Below are positions 9,587 through 18,130 of a stretch of DNA of 29,893 nt, piece after piece. Position 1 is the first letter of the stretch. Every line of letters begins with the position of its first letter. A program made the position numbers and the translations under genes. This DNA comes from Allobrachymonas sp. GTDB lineage: Bacteria > Pseudomonadota > Gammaproteobacteria > Burkholderiales > Burkholderiaceae. The DNA lies in assembly GCA_030529305.1 (NCBI GenBank), contig JAUMXD010000006.1:1-29893 (forward strand), given 5' to 3'. The notes under the pieces were generated by a model, which saw only the letters and a program-made list of their open reading frames with translations, was not told the origin of the DNA and ran no database searches.

Positions 9587-11806
9587 TCAAGTGCCAGATT
9601 TGACACGCTGCGCGCGAATGGTGGCAGGCACGCGGCGCAGGGCGCGCAAAACGTTGGCCAGGTGCACGCGATCGTCCACTTGCAAAATCAGGTTCAGGTC
9701 TTGCGAATCCTGGTAGAGCACATCGTCAGACGTGTTGATGTAGGCAATGTCTGCGCGGGCTGCGGCAATGGCCGAGGTGACGGCGGCGATGGCGCCGATG
9801 CGATTGTGAATGGTCACGGTAATGGCCACGGCAAAGGGGCGTGCCATCTGCTCGGCCCATTCCACTTCGATGAAGCGCTCGGCATCTTTGCTGATCAGGT
9901 TCTTGCCGATGCCGCAATCGGCCGTGTGCACCATCAGGCCCTCGCCGCGTTCCAGATAGCCGGTGATTTCGTCGCCCGGAATGGGGTGGCAGCAAGGAGC
10001 GAATTTGACCGAGGCTTTTTCGCTGCCATCGAGCGTGATGATGTGGCCGAAGTCCGAGCTGTCTTGCGCGAAGTGGCCCTGGCTTTGCAAAACGGTGTCG
10101 CGCTTTTCGCCCTGGCCCGTCATCAGGGCCGCCAATTGCTTGGCCAGCAGGCTGGCAATGTGCTTGCCCTGGCCCACTTCGGTGTACAGGTCTTCCAGCG
10201 ATTTGCTGCCAGCTTGCTGCAAGAGCTGTTCCCAAACGGGTTCGTGAGCCGCATCGCGCGCGGGCAGCTTCTGCATGCCCTCTGCGCGGTAGGCGCGGAT
10301 GAACAGGCGCTCGCCCAGGCGCAGCGCTTCGGCTTCGGAGAGGGTTTTGAGGTGGCTGCGGATGCGCGAACGCGCGCGCGCCGTGCGCACGAAACTCAGC
10401 CAGGCGGGGTTGGGGCGCGAATCGGGCGAGGTGATCACCTCCACGATGTCGCCGCTTTGCAGCTCGGTGCGCAGCGGCACTTCTTCGTTGTTGATGCGGC
10501 AGGCAATGGCCTGGTCGCCCACATCGCTGTGAATGGCGTAGGCAAAGTCCACCACCGTGGCGCCACGCGGCAAAGACATGATGCGGTTCTTGGGCGTGAA
10601 GACGAAAACGTCTTCAGGGAACAAATCCACGCGCACATTGTCGAAAAATTCGCGCGAATCAAGCGTTTCCTTGTGGATGGCAAGCAGACCCTTGAGCCAG
10701 TTGGCCGGTTTGGCCTTGTCTGGGACCTGGCTGGCGGCTTGTTCGGTGCGGGTTTTGTACATCCAGTGCGCGGCCACGCCCGATTCGGCCACCTGGTGCA
10801 TGGCCTCGGTGCGCACCTGAAACTCGATCTGGATATTGGCCGGGCCGATCAGCGTGGTGTGCAGCGACTGGTAGCCGTTTTCCTTGGGGATGGCGATGAA
10901 ATCCTTGAGCCGGTGCGGCATGGGGCGATGGCGCTGGTGCAAGATGCCCAGCGCCACATAGCAATCCAGATTGTTGTTGACGAGGATGCGAAAGCCGTAG
11001 AGATCGTTGATTTGCGCAAAGCTGTTGCGCTTTTCGCGCATCTTGCGGTAGATGGAGAAGATGGTTTTTTCGCGCGTGTGGATGCGGGCCTTGAGGCCAG
11101 CGGCGGCAAAGGCGTCTTCGATTTCTTTCTGCACGTTCTCCACCAGCGGGCGGCGGCGCTTGTGGGCGTGCTGCAGGGCCTTGTCGAGCACGGCGTGGCG
11201 CCAGGGGTGCAGGTATTTGAAAGCCAGGTCTTCCAGCTCGCGGTAGCTGTGATTGAGCCCCAATCGGTTGGCCAGCGGGGCGTAGATTTCCAGCGTTTCG
11301 GTGGCGATGCGGATTTGCGCTTCGCGCTTCATGTCCGACATGGTGCGCATATTGTGCAAACGGTCGGCCAGCTTGATCAGAATCACGCGCACATCGTTGG
11401 CCATGGCCAGCAGCATCTTGCGGAAGGATTCGGCCTGATTCTCTTGCCGGCTGCTGAAGCGCATCTTGTCGAGCTTGGTGAGCCCGTCCACCAAATCAGC
11501 CACTTGCGGGCCGAACTGTTCGGTCAAATCGGCTTTGCTGATACCGCAGTCTTCCATCGTGTCGTGCAGCAGGGCGGCCATCAGCGCGGGCACATCCAGC
11601 TTCCATTCGGCGCATTGGGCGGTGACGGCGATGGGGTGAGTGATGTAAGGCTCGCCGCTTTTGCGGAACTGCCCGGCGTGCGCGACATCAGCCAGTTTGT
11701 AGGCTGCACGTACCTGCTGGATTTCGTCCGGTTCCAGATAGTCCAGTTGGGTGAGCAGTGCAGCAAAACTGGCGGCGGAAACAGCATCAACAGCAGAGGG
11801 GGGCAT
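9587..11806 (-). CDS. spoT: bifunctional (p)ppGpp synthetase/hydrolase (SpoT/RelA family)
   Basis: Makes and degrades the stringent-response alarmone. I prefer the ATG at 11806 (739 residues), which has AAAGGGA eight bases upstream; ATG 11815 and TTG 11833 are less well placed. In order: an HD hydrolase domain (about 30-180) with intact HDTMED (81-86) and KLADRLHNMRTM, so hydrolysis should be active; a synthetase domain with RKMREKRNSFAQINDLYGFR and PKENGYQSLHTT; a TGS domain with VFVFTPKNRIMSLPRGATVVDFAY; a zinc-finger-like segment with CCHPIPGDEI; and a C-terminal ACT domain. It follows rpoZ, but a terminator intervenes. Confidence 0.96.
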   Translation of the reverse strand: MPPSAVDAVSAASFAALLTQLDYLEPDEIQQVRAAYKLADVAHAGQFRKSGEPYITHPIAVTAQCAEWKLDVPALMAALLHDTMEDCGISKADLTEQFGPQVADLVDGLTKLDKMRFSSRQENQAESFRKMLLAMANDVRVILIKLADRLHNMRTMSDMKREAQIRIATETLEIYAPLANRLGLNHSYRELEDLAFKYLHPWRHAVLDKALQHAHKRRRPLVENVQKEIEDAFAAAGLKARIHTREKTIFSIYRKMREKRNSFAQINDLYGFRILVNNNLDCYVALGILHQRHRPMPHRLKDFIAIPKENGYQSLHTTLIGPANIQIEFQVRTEAMHQVAESGVAAHWMYKTRTEQAASQVPDKAKPANWLKGLLAIHKETLDSREFFDNVRVDLFPEDVFVFTPKNRIMSLPRGATVVDFAYAIHSDVGDQAIACRINNEEVPLRTELQSGDIVEVITSPDSRPNPAWLSFVRTARARSRIRSHLKTLSEAEALRLGERLFIRAYRAEGMQKLPARDAAHEPVWEQLLQQAGSKSLEDLYTEVGQGKHIASLLAKQLAALMTGQGEKRDTVLQSQGHFAQDSSDFGHIITLDGSEKASVKFAPCCHPIPGDEITGYLERGEGLMVHTADCGIGKNLISKDAERFIEVEWAEQMARPFAVAITVTIHNRIGAIAAVTSAIAAARADIAYINTSDDVLYQDSQDLNLILQVDDRVHLANVLRALRRVPATIRAQRVKSGT

Positions 11807-12026
11807 GCCAATCATCCCTTTATTCGGCAACAAATAATCAGGCTGGTTTTGATCTTACACGCAGCGGCCAAATCGTGCCTATAGGTAATTGCGAGTAATC
11901 AGACGTTAGTCGGATTTTGAGATAGGTCGTGACAGTGGTGCACTTTGACTGCAAGAGCTTGTCAGTGGGAGCAGAAGTCAGGGTTAAGTAGGGCGCGTAG
12001 GACGATGACCCATTAAAACGACCATG

Positions 12027-12050
12027 AAAAAAGCGCCACAAGGGCGCTTT
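12027..12050 (-). terminator. rho-independent terminator between rpoZ and spoT
   Basis: An 8-bp inverted repeat AAAGCGCC / GGCGCTTT with loop ACAAG. Read leftward it is followed by six T residues, 44 bases after the rpoZ stop. It separates gmk-rpoZ from spoT, or attenuates transcription between them. The 220 bases between it and spoT hold no gene I can see and presumably carry a spoT promoter. Confidence 0.78.
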
Positions 12051-12093
12051 GTTTGTTGCAGAAGGCGTTGCTCCTTCTGCTGAACCGTAGTGA

Positions 12094-12297
12094 TTAACCC
12101 GGTACTTTTTTCAGCATTTCCAGGCCGACCTTGTTATCGGCAATTTCGCGCAAGGCCGTTACGGCTGGTTTATTGCGGCTTTCTACGCGCGGTGTGTGGC
12201 CTTGACTCAACATGCGTGCGCGATAAGTGGCAGCCAACACCAGCTGAAAACGGTTGGGAACGCATGCCAGGCAATCTTCAACAGTGATGCGAGCCAT
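12094..12297 (-). CDS. rpoZ: RNA polymerase omega subunit
   Basis: 67 residues starting [23 protein letters not shown], the canonical omega N-terminus, then [11 protein letters not shown] and [17 protein letters not shown]. Omega helps assemble beta' into RNA polymerase and is part of ppGpp binding site 1 at the beta'-omega interface, which fits its place beside spoT. The frame is open 73 codons further upstream, but that part lies mostly within gmk and is not omega. A GGAG about ten bases upstream supports the ATG at 12297. It follows gmk by 44 bases and is likely co-transcribed with yicC-gmk. Confidence 0.95.
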   Translation of the reverse strand: MARITVEDCLACVPNRFQLVLAATYRARMLSQGHTPRVESRNKPAVTALREIADNKVGLEMLKKVPG

Positions 12298-12341
12298 GAG
12301 AAGCAAACTCCAAAAGGGGTGATGTGAAGGGGAAGAATCGT

Positions 12342-12980
12342 TCAACAGATGTTCAATGCGGAAAAGACAGTTGAACGTGCACAAGACTGCGCGGTGTATT
12401 TCAGGCGTTGCGCGTGAACGATGGTTTTGAGGTCGAACAGAGCGCGTTCGAATAACTCGTTGATTATAACGAAGTCGAATTCTTTGGCGTGCCGCATCTC
12501 GGCTTGGGCATTGCACAGGCGCTGTTCGATGGTTTCGCTGCTGTCTTCGCCCCGGCGCTGCAGGCGGGCGCGCAGCTCTTCCCAGCTGGGTGGCAGGATG
12601 AAGATCAGAATCGCTTGCGGAAAGAGCTTGCGCACCTGCAAGGCGCCCTGGTAGTCGATTTCAAGCATCACGTCTTGCCCGGCCTGCAGCAAATCCTGCA
12701 CGACCTGGCGCGAGGTGCCATATTGGTTGCCGTGCACGTGCGCCCATTCCAAGAATTCGTTTTGCGCCACCATGTCGTTGAAGCGCTGGGTATCCACGAA
12801 GTGGTATTCGCGGCCATCTACCTCTTGCCCGCGCGGCGCGCGCGTGGTGTGCGAAACGCAGGCGCGTACGCCAGCGTCCAGCTCCATGAGGGCTTTGACG
12901 AGGCTGGATTTGCCCGCGCCGCTGGGGGCGGAAACAACCAGCAGATTGCCGGGCGGGGTGGGTGTATTTTTTGATGTCAT
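12342..12980 (-). CDS. gmk: guanylate kinase
   Basis: Phosphorylates GMP to GDP with ATP. The 212-residue product has the P-loop [16 protein letters not shown] (about 16-31), the GMP-binding [36 protein letters not shown], the Walker B-like [11 protein letters not shown], and [22 protein letters not shown] with the lid arginines. The C-terminus ([20 protein letters not shown]) is unremarkable. It begins 12 bases after the yicC stop, so the two are almost certainly translated from one mRNA, followed by rpoZ. Confidence 0.97.
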   Translation of the reverse strand: MTSKNTPTPPGNLLVVSAPSGAGKSSLVKALMELDAGVRACVSHTTRAPRGQEVDGREYHFVDTQRFNDMVAQNEFLEWAHVHGNQYGTSRQVVQDLLQAGQDVMLEIDYQGALQVRKLFPQAILIFILPPSWEELRARLQRRGEDSSETIEQRLCNAQAEMRHAKEFDFVIINELFERALFDLKTIVHAQRLKYTAQSCARSTVFSALNIC

Positions 12981-12992
12981 GGTGGGGAGGTG

Positions 12993-13940
12993 TTATTCGA
13001 TGTTTTGAACTTGTTCGCGCATTTGCTCAATCAGCACCTTCATGTCGATGCCGATGTGCGAGGTGTCCAGACTGCTGGATTTGGAGCCGAAGGTATTGGC
13101 TTCGCGGTGCAATTCTTGCATCAAGAAGTCCAGTCGTTTGCCCAGTGCGCCGCCTTGTTCCAGCAGGGTGTCGATGGTTTGCAGGTGGGCCTGGATGCGA
13201 TCCAGCTCTTCGGCCACATCAATGCGCAAGGCCAGTGCAGCGGCTTCGGTCAGGGCGCGATCTTGCGCGGCTTCTGCGGGGATGTTGCCGTTGTCGGCCT
13301 GTTGTAGGACTTCTTGCCATTTTTCGAGAAAGCGCTCGCGTTGCTGGGCCACCAAACGGGGAATGAGCGGCTGAGCTTGCTCGCACAGGGCGCGCAGTTG
13401 CTGCGTGCGCTTGCGTAGGGTTTGGGCGAGTTGTGCGCCTTCGGTTTGCCGGGTGGCCTGCAGTTGATCAATGAGGGTGCACAGGCTGCTCAACACCCAG
13501 TCTTGCAGGGCATCGGCCGGCAGGCTGGGCTTGTTGCCGCCAGTGGCGCGCAAGACTTCGGCCACCGATAAGGGCGCGGCTTGCGGGAACCAATTCAGCA
13601 CTTGGTTTTGCACATAAGCCAATTGATGCAAGGCTTGCGGGCTGGGCAAGGCCACGGAGGCCTGCGTGCCATGCTCGCTATTTTCGAGCTGTGCGCGCAG
13701 CTCCATCTTGCCGCGCTGCAATTGCTTTTGCAACAGATCGCGCATGGCCGATTCGAAGGGGCGCAGTTCGTCGGGGAGTTTGAAGCTGAGGTCGAGAAAA
13801 CGGCTGTTGACGGAGCGCAGCTCCAGCGTCAGGCGCCAAGGGCTGGGGGCATCGGCCGGAAGTGTCGTTTTTTCTACGGGGGCGTAGGCGGAATAAGAAA
13901 AATGCAAGCAGGCGTAACCGGTCATGCTGTAAACTGACAT
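12993..13940 (-). CDS. yicC: YicC family protein (putative endoribonuclease)
   Basis: 315 residues. The N-terminus MSVYSMTGYA and the block WRLTLELRSVNSRFLDLSFKLPDELRPFE are the YicC signature. The C-terminal half (RIDVAEELDRIQAHL, GKRLDFLMQELHREANTFGSKS, IGIDMKVLIEQMREQVQNIE) matches the DUF1732 end. A short Ala/Pro-rich insertion near residues 20-35 makes it longer than the usual 287-300 residues. E. coli YicC has been reported to act as an endoribonuclease affecting RyhB. The ribosome-binding site AGGAGGT, six bases before the ATG, is near perfect. It leads the yicC-gmk-rpoZ operon and diverges from the kinase gene across 92 bases. Confidence 0.95.
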   Translation of the reverse strand: MSVYSMTGYACLHFSYSAYAPVEKTTLPADAPSPWRLTLELRSVNSRFLDLSFKLPDELRPFESAMRDLLQKQLQRGKMELRAQLENSEHGTQASVALPSPQALHQLAYVQNQVLNWFPQAAPLSVAEVLRATGGNKPSLPADALQDWVLSSLCTLIDQLQATRQTEGAQLAQTLRKRTQQLRALCEQAQPLIPRLVAQQRERFLEKWQEVLQQADNGNIPAEAAQDRALTEAAALALRIDVAEELDRIQAHLQTIDTLLEQGGALGKRLDFLMQELHREANTFGSKSSSLDTSHIGIDMKVLIEQMREQVQNIE

Positions 13941-14032
13941 GTTTCACCTCCTATTTACTTGTTAGCAGCTATCAACCGGCGAAAGTATAGCTTTACGCAA
14001 GGTTGGCGCTCTGATCTAGATCCATCACCCTC

Positions 14033-15076
14033 ATGGCCGCAGCAGCGCCTGAATCCAAGCCAGCAGCCCTGCCACCCGATACCGAGTTGGGGGGCTACCG
14101 CATCGTGCATCAAATCGCGGCGGGCGGCTTCGGGCTGGTGTACAAGGCCATGGATCAGAAGGGGCGGCTGGTGGCGATCAAGGAGTATCTGCCCGCAGCC
14201 CTGTGTTCGCGGGCCGAAGGGGAGAAAATTCCAGTGGTGCAGCCCGAGAAACTCTCGCTGTACCGCCTGGGGCTGAAAAGTTTTTTCGAAGAAGGCCGTG
14301 CGCTGGCGCAGATTTCGCACGCATCGGTGGTGCGAGTGCTCAACTTCTTCCGCGAAAACGAAACCGTTTACATGGTCATGAACCTGCTCGAAGGCGCTCC
14401 GCTGCAGGACTTCGTGCTGGCGGCGCGTTCACTCAAGAAGCAGCGCATCTTCCATGAAGCGACCATTTATTCCCTGTTCGAAGAAATCCTCACCGGCTTG
14501 CGTGTGGTGCATCAATACCGCATGCTGCACCTGGACATCAAGCCGGCCAATATTTTCATCACCGACGACGACAAGGCGATACTGATTGACTTTGGCGCGG
14601 CGCGCGAAGTCATCAATCACGAAATCAACTTCTTGCGCCCGATGTACACCCCGGGGTTTGCCGCGCCCGAGATGTACCGGCGCAAAGGCAATTTGGGGCC
14701 GTGGACGGATATCTACGCCATTGGCGCCTGCATCTTCGTGTGCATGTTTGGCTACCCGCCCAATGCGGCGCCACAGCGGCTGGAAAAAGACCGGCTGGGG
14801 CTGGCCCTTTCCAAAATGCGCAGGGTCTATTCCGACAATCTGATCGAAATGGTGGAATGGTGCATGGCGCTCAACCCTCTGGCGCGCCCGCAATCCGTGC
14901 ATGCCCTGGTCAAGGAGATGGAGTCGGACGTGGCCAAGTACGACCGGGAAAAGCCCTTGGCGCAGCGCATCAAGGGGTATTTTGATAGCGCTTTTGGCAA
15001 TTCGTTGCCGCCCGACCCATCTGCTCCAAAAACCAGTACGTTGTCGCGTATTTTGTCGCCAGGGAGCCGCTCGTGA
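14033..15076 (+). CDS. Hanks-type serine/threonine protein kinase (non-RD)
   Basis: 347 residues: a single kinase domain (about 20-300) and a short low-complexity tail, with no transmembrane helix or sensor domain, so it should be cytosolic. Seen in order: the Gly-rich loop IAAGGFGLVY (28-37), the VAIK lysine (Lys50), the aC-helix glutamate in FFEEGRAL (86-87), the catalytic loop HLDIKPANI (Asp168, Asn173), DFG (Asp186), and the APE motif in TPGFAAPEMY. The catalytic loop has HLD rather than HRD, so this is a non-RD kinase that may not need activation-loop phosphorylation. Its stop overlaps the start of the PP2C phosphatase gene. Substrates are unknown. Confidence 0.93.
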   Translation: MAAAAPESKPAALPPDTELGGYRIVHQIAAGGFGLVYKAMDQKGRLVAIKEYLPAALCSRAEGEKIPVVQPEKLSLYRLGLKSFFEEGRALAQISHASVVRVLNFFRENETVYMVMNLLEGAPLQDFVLAARSLKKQRIFHEATIYSLFEEILTGLRVVHQYRMLHLDIKPANIFITDDDKAILIDFGAAREVINHEINFLRPMYTPGFAAPEMYRRKGNLGPWTDIYAIGACIFVCMFGYPPNAAPQRLEKDRLGLALSKMRRVYSDNLIEMVEWCMALNPLARPQSVHALVKEMESDVAKYDREKPLAQRIKGYFDSAFGNSLPPDPSAPKTSTLSRILSPGSRS

Positions 15077-15984
15077 AATTCAACGTCTTTCAACTCAGCC
15101 GCAAGGGCGGGCGCAAGAACAACGAAGACCGCATGGGGTATTGCTACACCCGTGATGCCGCCTTGTTCGTGCTGGCCGATGGCATGGGCGGCCATGCCGA
15201 AGGTGAAGTGGCTGCGCAACTGGCCTTGCAAACCATGGCCGCGCAATTCCAGCAGCAGGCGCAGCCTACGGTGAAAAAGCCGGCGGAATTTCTTGCCGAA
15301 AGCCTGCTGGCTGCGCACCATTGCATCGTGCGCTATGCGGGCGAAAGAGGCCTGCCCGATACGCCGCGCACCACACTGGTAGCGGCCTTGGTGCAAAACG
15401 GCCATGCCATGTGGGTGCATTGTGGCGATTCTCGCCTCTATGTGGTGCGCGAGGGAAAAGTCCTGCTGCGCACGCGCGATCACAGCTACATGGAGCAAGG
15501 GGAGTTCTTCGCCGCCAATGTCGAAAACATCTATCGCAGTGTGCTGTTTACCTGCCTGGGCTCGCCCAGCCGGCCGATTTTCGATGTGTCGCTGCCGATG
15601 CGCTTGCGGCAAAAAGACCGCATCATGTTGTGCTCCGACGGCTTGTGGGGCAATTTGAGCGACGAAGAAATCCAGGGCTATCTGGCCGATGTGGATCGGC
15701 CCTTGTCCACCGGGCTGCCCGAAATGGTGGAAGAGGCTCTGCGCCGCGGCGGTGACACCTGCGACAACACCACCGTGCTGGCCATGGGCTGGGATATGCC
15801 CAGCACCCCAATAGCACCCGAAGTGGTGACCGACAGCATTCTCGAAGGCGTATTCGCTTCGACCATTCAATCGGCCTTCCTGACGACAGAAGACGCCGAC
15901 GAGATGAACGATGATGAAATCGAACGCTCCATCGCCGAAATCAACGCAGCGATCAACCGCGTATCAAGCAGTAAAAAGACGTGA
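15073..15984 (+). CDS. PP2C-family serine/threonine protein phosphatase
   Basis: 303 residues from a GTG at 15073 that overlaps the kinase stop (GTGA), indicating translational coupling. The metal-binding motifs of PPM phosphatases are all present: KNNEDRMGY (N-terminal Asp), VLADGMGGHAEGE, VHCGDSRLYVVR, MLCSDGLWGNLS and CDNTTVLAMGW. No membrane segment is visible. The acidic C-terminal 55 residues (TTEDADEMNDDEIERSIAE) lie outside the catalytic domain. It presumably reverses phosphorylation by the upstream kinase; this is inferred from the coupling. No rph or rdgB follows, and the next gene is convergent. Confidence 0.93.
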   Translation: MKFNVFQLSRKGGRKNNEDRMGYCYTRDAALFVLADGMGGHAEGEVAAQLALQTMAAQFQQQAQPTVKKPAEFLAESLLAAHHCIVRYAGERGLPDTPRTTLVAALVQNGHAMWVHCGDSRLYVVREGKVLLRTRDHSYMEQGEFFAANVENIYRSVLFTCLGSPSRPIFDVSLPMRLRQKDRIMLCSDGLWGNLSDEEIQGYLADVDRPLSTGLPEMVEEALRRGGDTCDNTTVLAMGWDMPSTPIAPEVVTDSILEGVFASTIQSAFLTTEDADEMNDDEIERSIAEINAAINRVSSSKKT

Positions 15985-16286
15985 AAGACTAAGCTGCGGG
16001 TTTGAGCCCCTGAATCGGTAAAGGTTGTTGTAGAAGGATGCGGCTTCGATTGGCCCGAGTTCTTGAGCTGAGCCCGCGCTCTTGCCGGAGCGCATGGGAG
16101 CTTGAAAAAACAGGCACATGAACAAGGCTGTGTCTGCTGCCTTGAGTCAGAAAAGCGTGGCAAAGTCGCGTTTGAATTGCTGCAACCAATGTGTGCGCAC
16201 GGCGGGTTGCGTGGCAACTGCGTGCGCGCTTGCTGTGCCTGGGCGTGTCAAGGGGTGGGGGTTGTGGGTACTGCTTGATTGTCGAT
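15985..16286. other. gene-free gap between the PP2C gene and mrp
   Basis: About 300 bases between two convergent genes. I see no coding frame with recognisable content, no RNA gene and no strong terminator hairpin with a T-run. Confidence 0.4.
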
Positions 16287-17417
16287 TCATGCCTGCACGC
16301 GCACGGGCGGGAATTTGTGGCTGTGATCAGGTGGCAACGTCGCCAGGCCAGCAGCGATCTGCAAAGCCATGTTGCGGTAAATGGCCGTGATTTCGCCTTG
16401 CGGGTCGGCCGCCACAATGGGCTGGCCGGCATCGGCTTGTTGTCGAATCGGCAAGGCCAGAGGCAGGGCGCCCAAGTAGGGCAGGCCATGCGTTTGCGCC
16501 AGCGCCTTGCCGCCTTCCATACCAAAAATGTGTTCGCGATGCCCGCACTGGCTGCAAATGTGCACGGCCATGTTCTCGATTACGCCCAACACGGGTACGC
16601 CCACTTTCTGCAGCATTTGGACGCCTTTTTGCACGTCAAGCAAGGCCAGGTCTTGGGGGGTGGTGACCATCACGGCTGCCGTAAGCGGCATGCGCTGGCT
16701 CATGGTGAGTTGAATGTCGCCAGTGCCGGGTGGCATGTCCACAATCAAATAATCCAGTTCGTCACCGGGTGGCGTGCCCCACTGCGTTTGGCGCAGCAAT
16801 TGTTCCAAGGCCTTCAGCGCCATGGGTGCGCGCCAAATGGTGGCTTTGTCATCAGGCACCAACAGGCCGATGGACATGGCGCGAATGCCATAGGCCTCCA
16901 GCGGCACGATGCGCGTGTTGTCGATCACCTGCGGCATTTGCCCGCTCAATCCCAGCAGCAGGGGTACGCTGGGCCCGTAAATATCGGCATCGAGCAGGCC
17001 CACGCGGGCGCCTTCAGCCGCCAGCGCCAGCGCCAAATTGACTGCCGTGGTGCTTTTACCGACGCCGCCCTTGGCCGACATCACCGCCACCATGTTTTTA
17101 ACGCCTGGCAGCAGGGCCGTTCTGGAAGGCACGGCGTGTGGCACAACACGGGTTGTGAACCGAATGTTCGGGATCGGCTCGGTACGTCCAGCCTGTTTCC
17201 ATGCAGCCAGCAATTGCTGCGCCAGATCGGCGTGCAGGCTGCGGGCCGCATAGGGCAATGTGATTTCTACTGCTGGACTGCTGCCGTCGGCATCGACCAA
17301 CACCCGCAAATTGCGGGTGTGCACGAGCGTCTGATGTGTCAGCGGATCGTGTACATCCTGCCAAGCCTGTAGCAGTGTGGAAGTGAGCGAGTGCTCTGTA
17401 GGGGGCGAAGCCTTCAT
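16287..17417 (-). CDS. apbC: Mrp/ApbC-type P-loop iron-sulfur cluster carrier
   Basis: 376 residues, the long Mrp form. An N-terminal DUF59/FeS_assembly_P-like part (about 10-95) includes LLQAWQDVHDPLT and RNLRVLVDADG. An NTPase domain follows, with the deviant Walker A SAKGGVGKSTTAVNLA, LLDADIYGPSVP, DYLIVDMPPGTGD and the CxxC in VHICSQCGH that holds a bridging [4Fe-4S] cluster between two subunits. ENMAVHIC and EGGKALAQTHGLPYLGALPL are also family blocks. It transfers Fe-S clusters to apoproteins and complements the hscA/fdx genes further along. It is a single gene, convergent with the PP2C phosphatase. Confidence 0.95.
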   Translation of the reverse strand: MKASPPTEHSLTSTLLQAWQDVHDPLTHQTLVHTRNLRVLVDADGSSPAVEITLPYAARSLHADLAQQLLAAWKQAGRTEPIPNIRFTTRVVPHAVPSRTALLPGVKNMVAVMSAKGGVGKSTTAVNLALALAAEGARVGLLDADIYGPSVPLLLGLSGQMPQVIDNTRIVPLEAYGIRAMSIGLLVPDDKATIWRAPMALKALEQLLRQTQWGTPPGDELDYLIVDMPPGTGDIQLTMSQRMPLTAAVMVTTPQDLALLDVQKGVQMLQKVGVPVLGVIENMAVHICSQCGHREHIFGMEGGKALAQTHGLPYLGALPLALPIRQQADAGQPIVAADPQGEITAIYRNMALQIAAGLATLPPDHSHKFPPVRVQA

Positions 17418-17679
17418 GCAATGAAGTCGATGAGGGAATGAGAGAAAAAGTACGGCACAGCCCTTTATAGGGGAACAACGATACGCACAGACAAGCCGTA
17501 AAGCTGTTGCTCCGCATAAGACATGATGAAATGCGCAGCCTCTGCCGTTGTGTGGCGCAGCTTACCGCCCATCAAGCCAATGCTTGCTAGGTAGAAGGCG
17601 TCAAGGCAAACCAGTGTAGGGCAGATGCGACGTGGACGAGTCTTTTCCACAAATTGTTTATCAATAACTCGCGCAGTGC
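17418..17679. other. intergenic region between mrp and the tRNA-Asn promoter
   Basis: Divergent upstream region of mrp and tRNA-Asn. An 87-codon leftward frame (ending at 17465) spans it but has no family resemblance, and its start overlaps the tRNA, so I do not call it. No other structure is evident. Confidence 0.4.
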
Positions 17680-17707
17680 TTGCAAGTTTGTTTTTTGCTG
17701 CTACAAT
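17680..17707 (+). promoter_or_regulatory. sigma70-type promoter of tRNA-Asn
   Basis: A -35 box TTGCAA (17680-17685), 16-base spacer and -10 box TACAAT (17702-17707), both close to consensus. Transcription would start about eight bases before the mature tRNA 5' end. The region is AT-rich compared with its surroundings. Confidence 0.7.
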
Positions 17708-17721
17708 CTCGTTTCTGTTGT

Positions 17722-17797
17722 TCCTCAATAGCTCAGTTGGTAGAGCACCGGACTGTTAATCCGTTGGTCCCTGGTTCGAGCCCAGGTTGAGGAGCCA
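17722..17797 (+). tRNA. tRNA-Asn (anticodon GTT)
   Basis: 76 bases including an encoded CCA. The acceptor stem TCCTCAA pairs with TTGAGGA and the discriminator is G. The D arm contains AGCTCAGTTGGTAGAGC. The anticodon arm is CGGACTGTTAATCCG, with GTT in the middle of the seven-base loop. The T arm contains GGTTCGAGCC. tRNA-Asn genes are frequent integration sites, and here an integrase remnant starts 23 bases after the CCA. Confidence 0.98.
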
Positions 17798-17805
17798 GTA
17801 TTTAC

Positions 17806-17840
17806 AAGGGATGCGGCTGTCATGGGCGCATCCCTTTTCT
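17806..17840 (+). terminator. rho-independent terminator of tRNA-Asn
   Basis: A 10-bp perfect inverted repeat AAGGGATGCG / CGCATCCCTT (17806-17815, 17827-17836) with an 11-base loop and a T-rich tail. The stop codon of the leftward integrase remnant lies inside the loop, so the two features share sequence. Confidence 0.75.
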
Positions 17841-18130
17841 TTTGTGCGTAGACAAAATGTAGCTGGAAAGCAGATTATCCATTCTTTTCGCTGCATGAGC
17901 CACAGTGGAAGGCCCTACGTGCGCATAACGCTCCACCATGGATTGCGTGCGCCATCCCCCCAATATCCGCAACTCATGGGTTGGCGTGCCCTGCTCTCGC
18001 AGCCAAGTTGCCCATGTATGGCGCAAGTCGTGCCAGCGGAAATCTTCAATGTTTGCGCGTTGCAAGGCTTCGCGCCAAGCCCGAGTGTTGCCCCATTCCA
18101 CGGGCTTGCCGTTATAAGTGAAGACGATTG
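17820..18130 (-). pseudogene. tyrosine recombinase (phage-type integrase) C-terminal fragment
   Basis: About 100 residues of an integrase C-terminal catalytic domain, reading toward tRNA-Asn. It runs from PIVFTYNGKPVEWGNTRAW through FRWHDLRHTWATWLREQGTP (His-x-x-Arg box), LRILGGWRTQSM (His/Trp position) and VERYAH (tyrosine nucleophile) to KRMDNLL and the stop. The upstream catalytic arginine, the core-binding and the arm-binding domains are missing, so it cannot be active. The frame continues a little further up, but that part is antisense to the pseudouridine synthase gene. This is the expected arrangement for the end of an element integrated at a tRNA 3' end, later mostly deleted. Confidence 0.9.

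Noticed and set aside
9443..11884. 813-codon rightward open frame opposite spoT
   Set aside because: Composition is that of an antisense shadow (Gln/Val/His/Gly-rich, no motifs); the leftward strand encodes a full, motif-complete SpoT.
12298..12516. N-terminal extension of the omega subunit
   Set aside because: Mostly overlaps gmk in another frame; the canonical omega start MARITVEDC is at 12297.
17643..17651. TTTTCCACA, a match to the DnaA-box consensus
   Set aside because: A single site with no cluster, no AT-rich unwinding element and no origin-type neighbours; likely chance.
17465..17728. 87-codon leftward frame upstream of mrp
   Set aside because: Its start lies inside the tRNA-Asn gene and it covers the tRNA promoter; no family resemblance.
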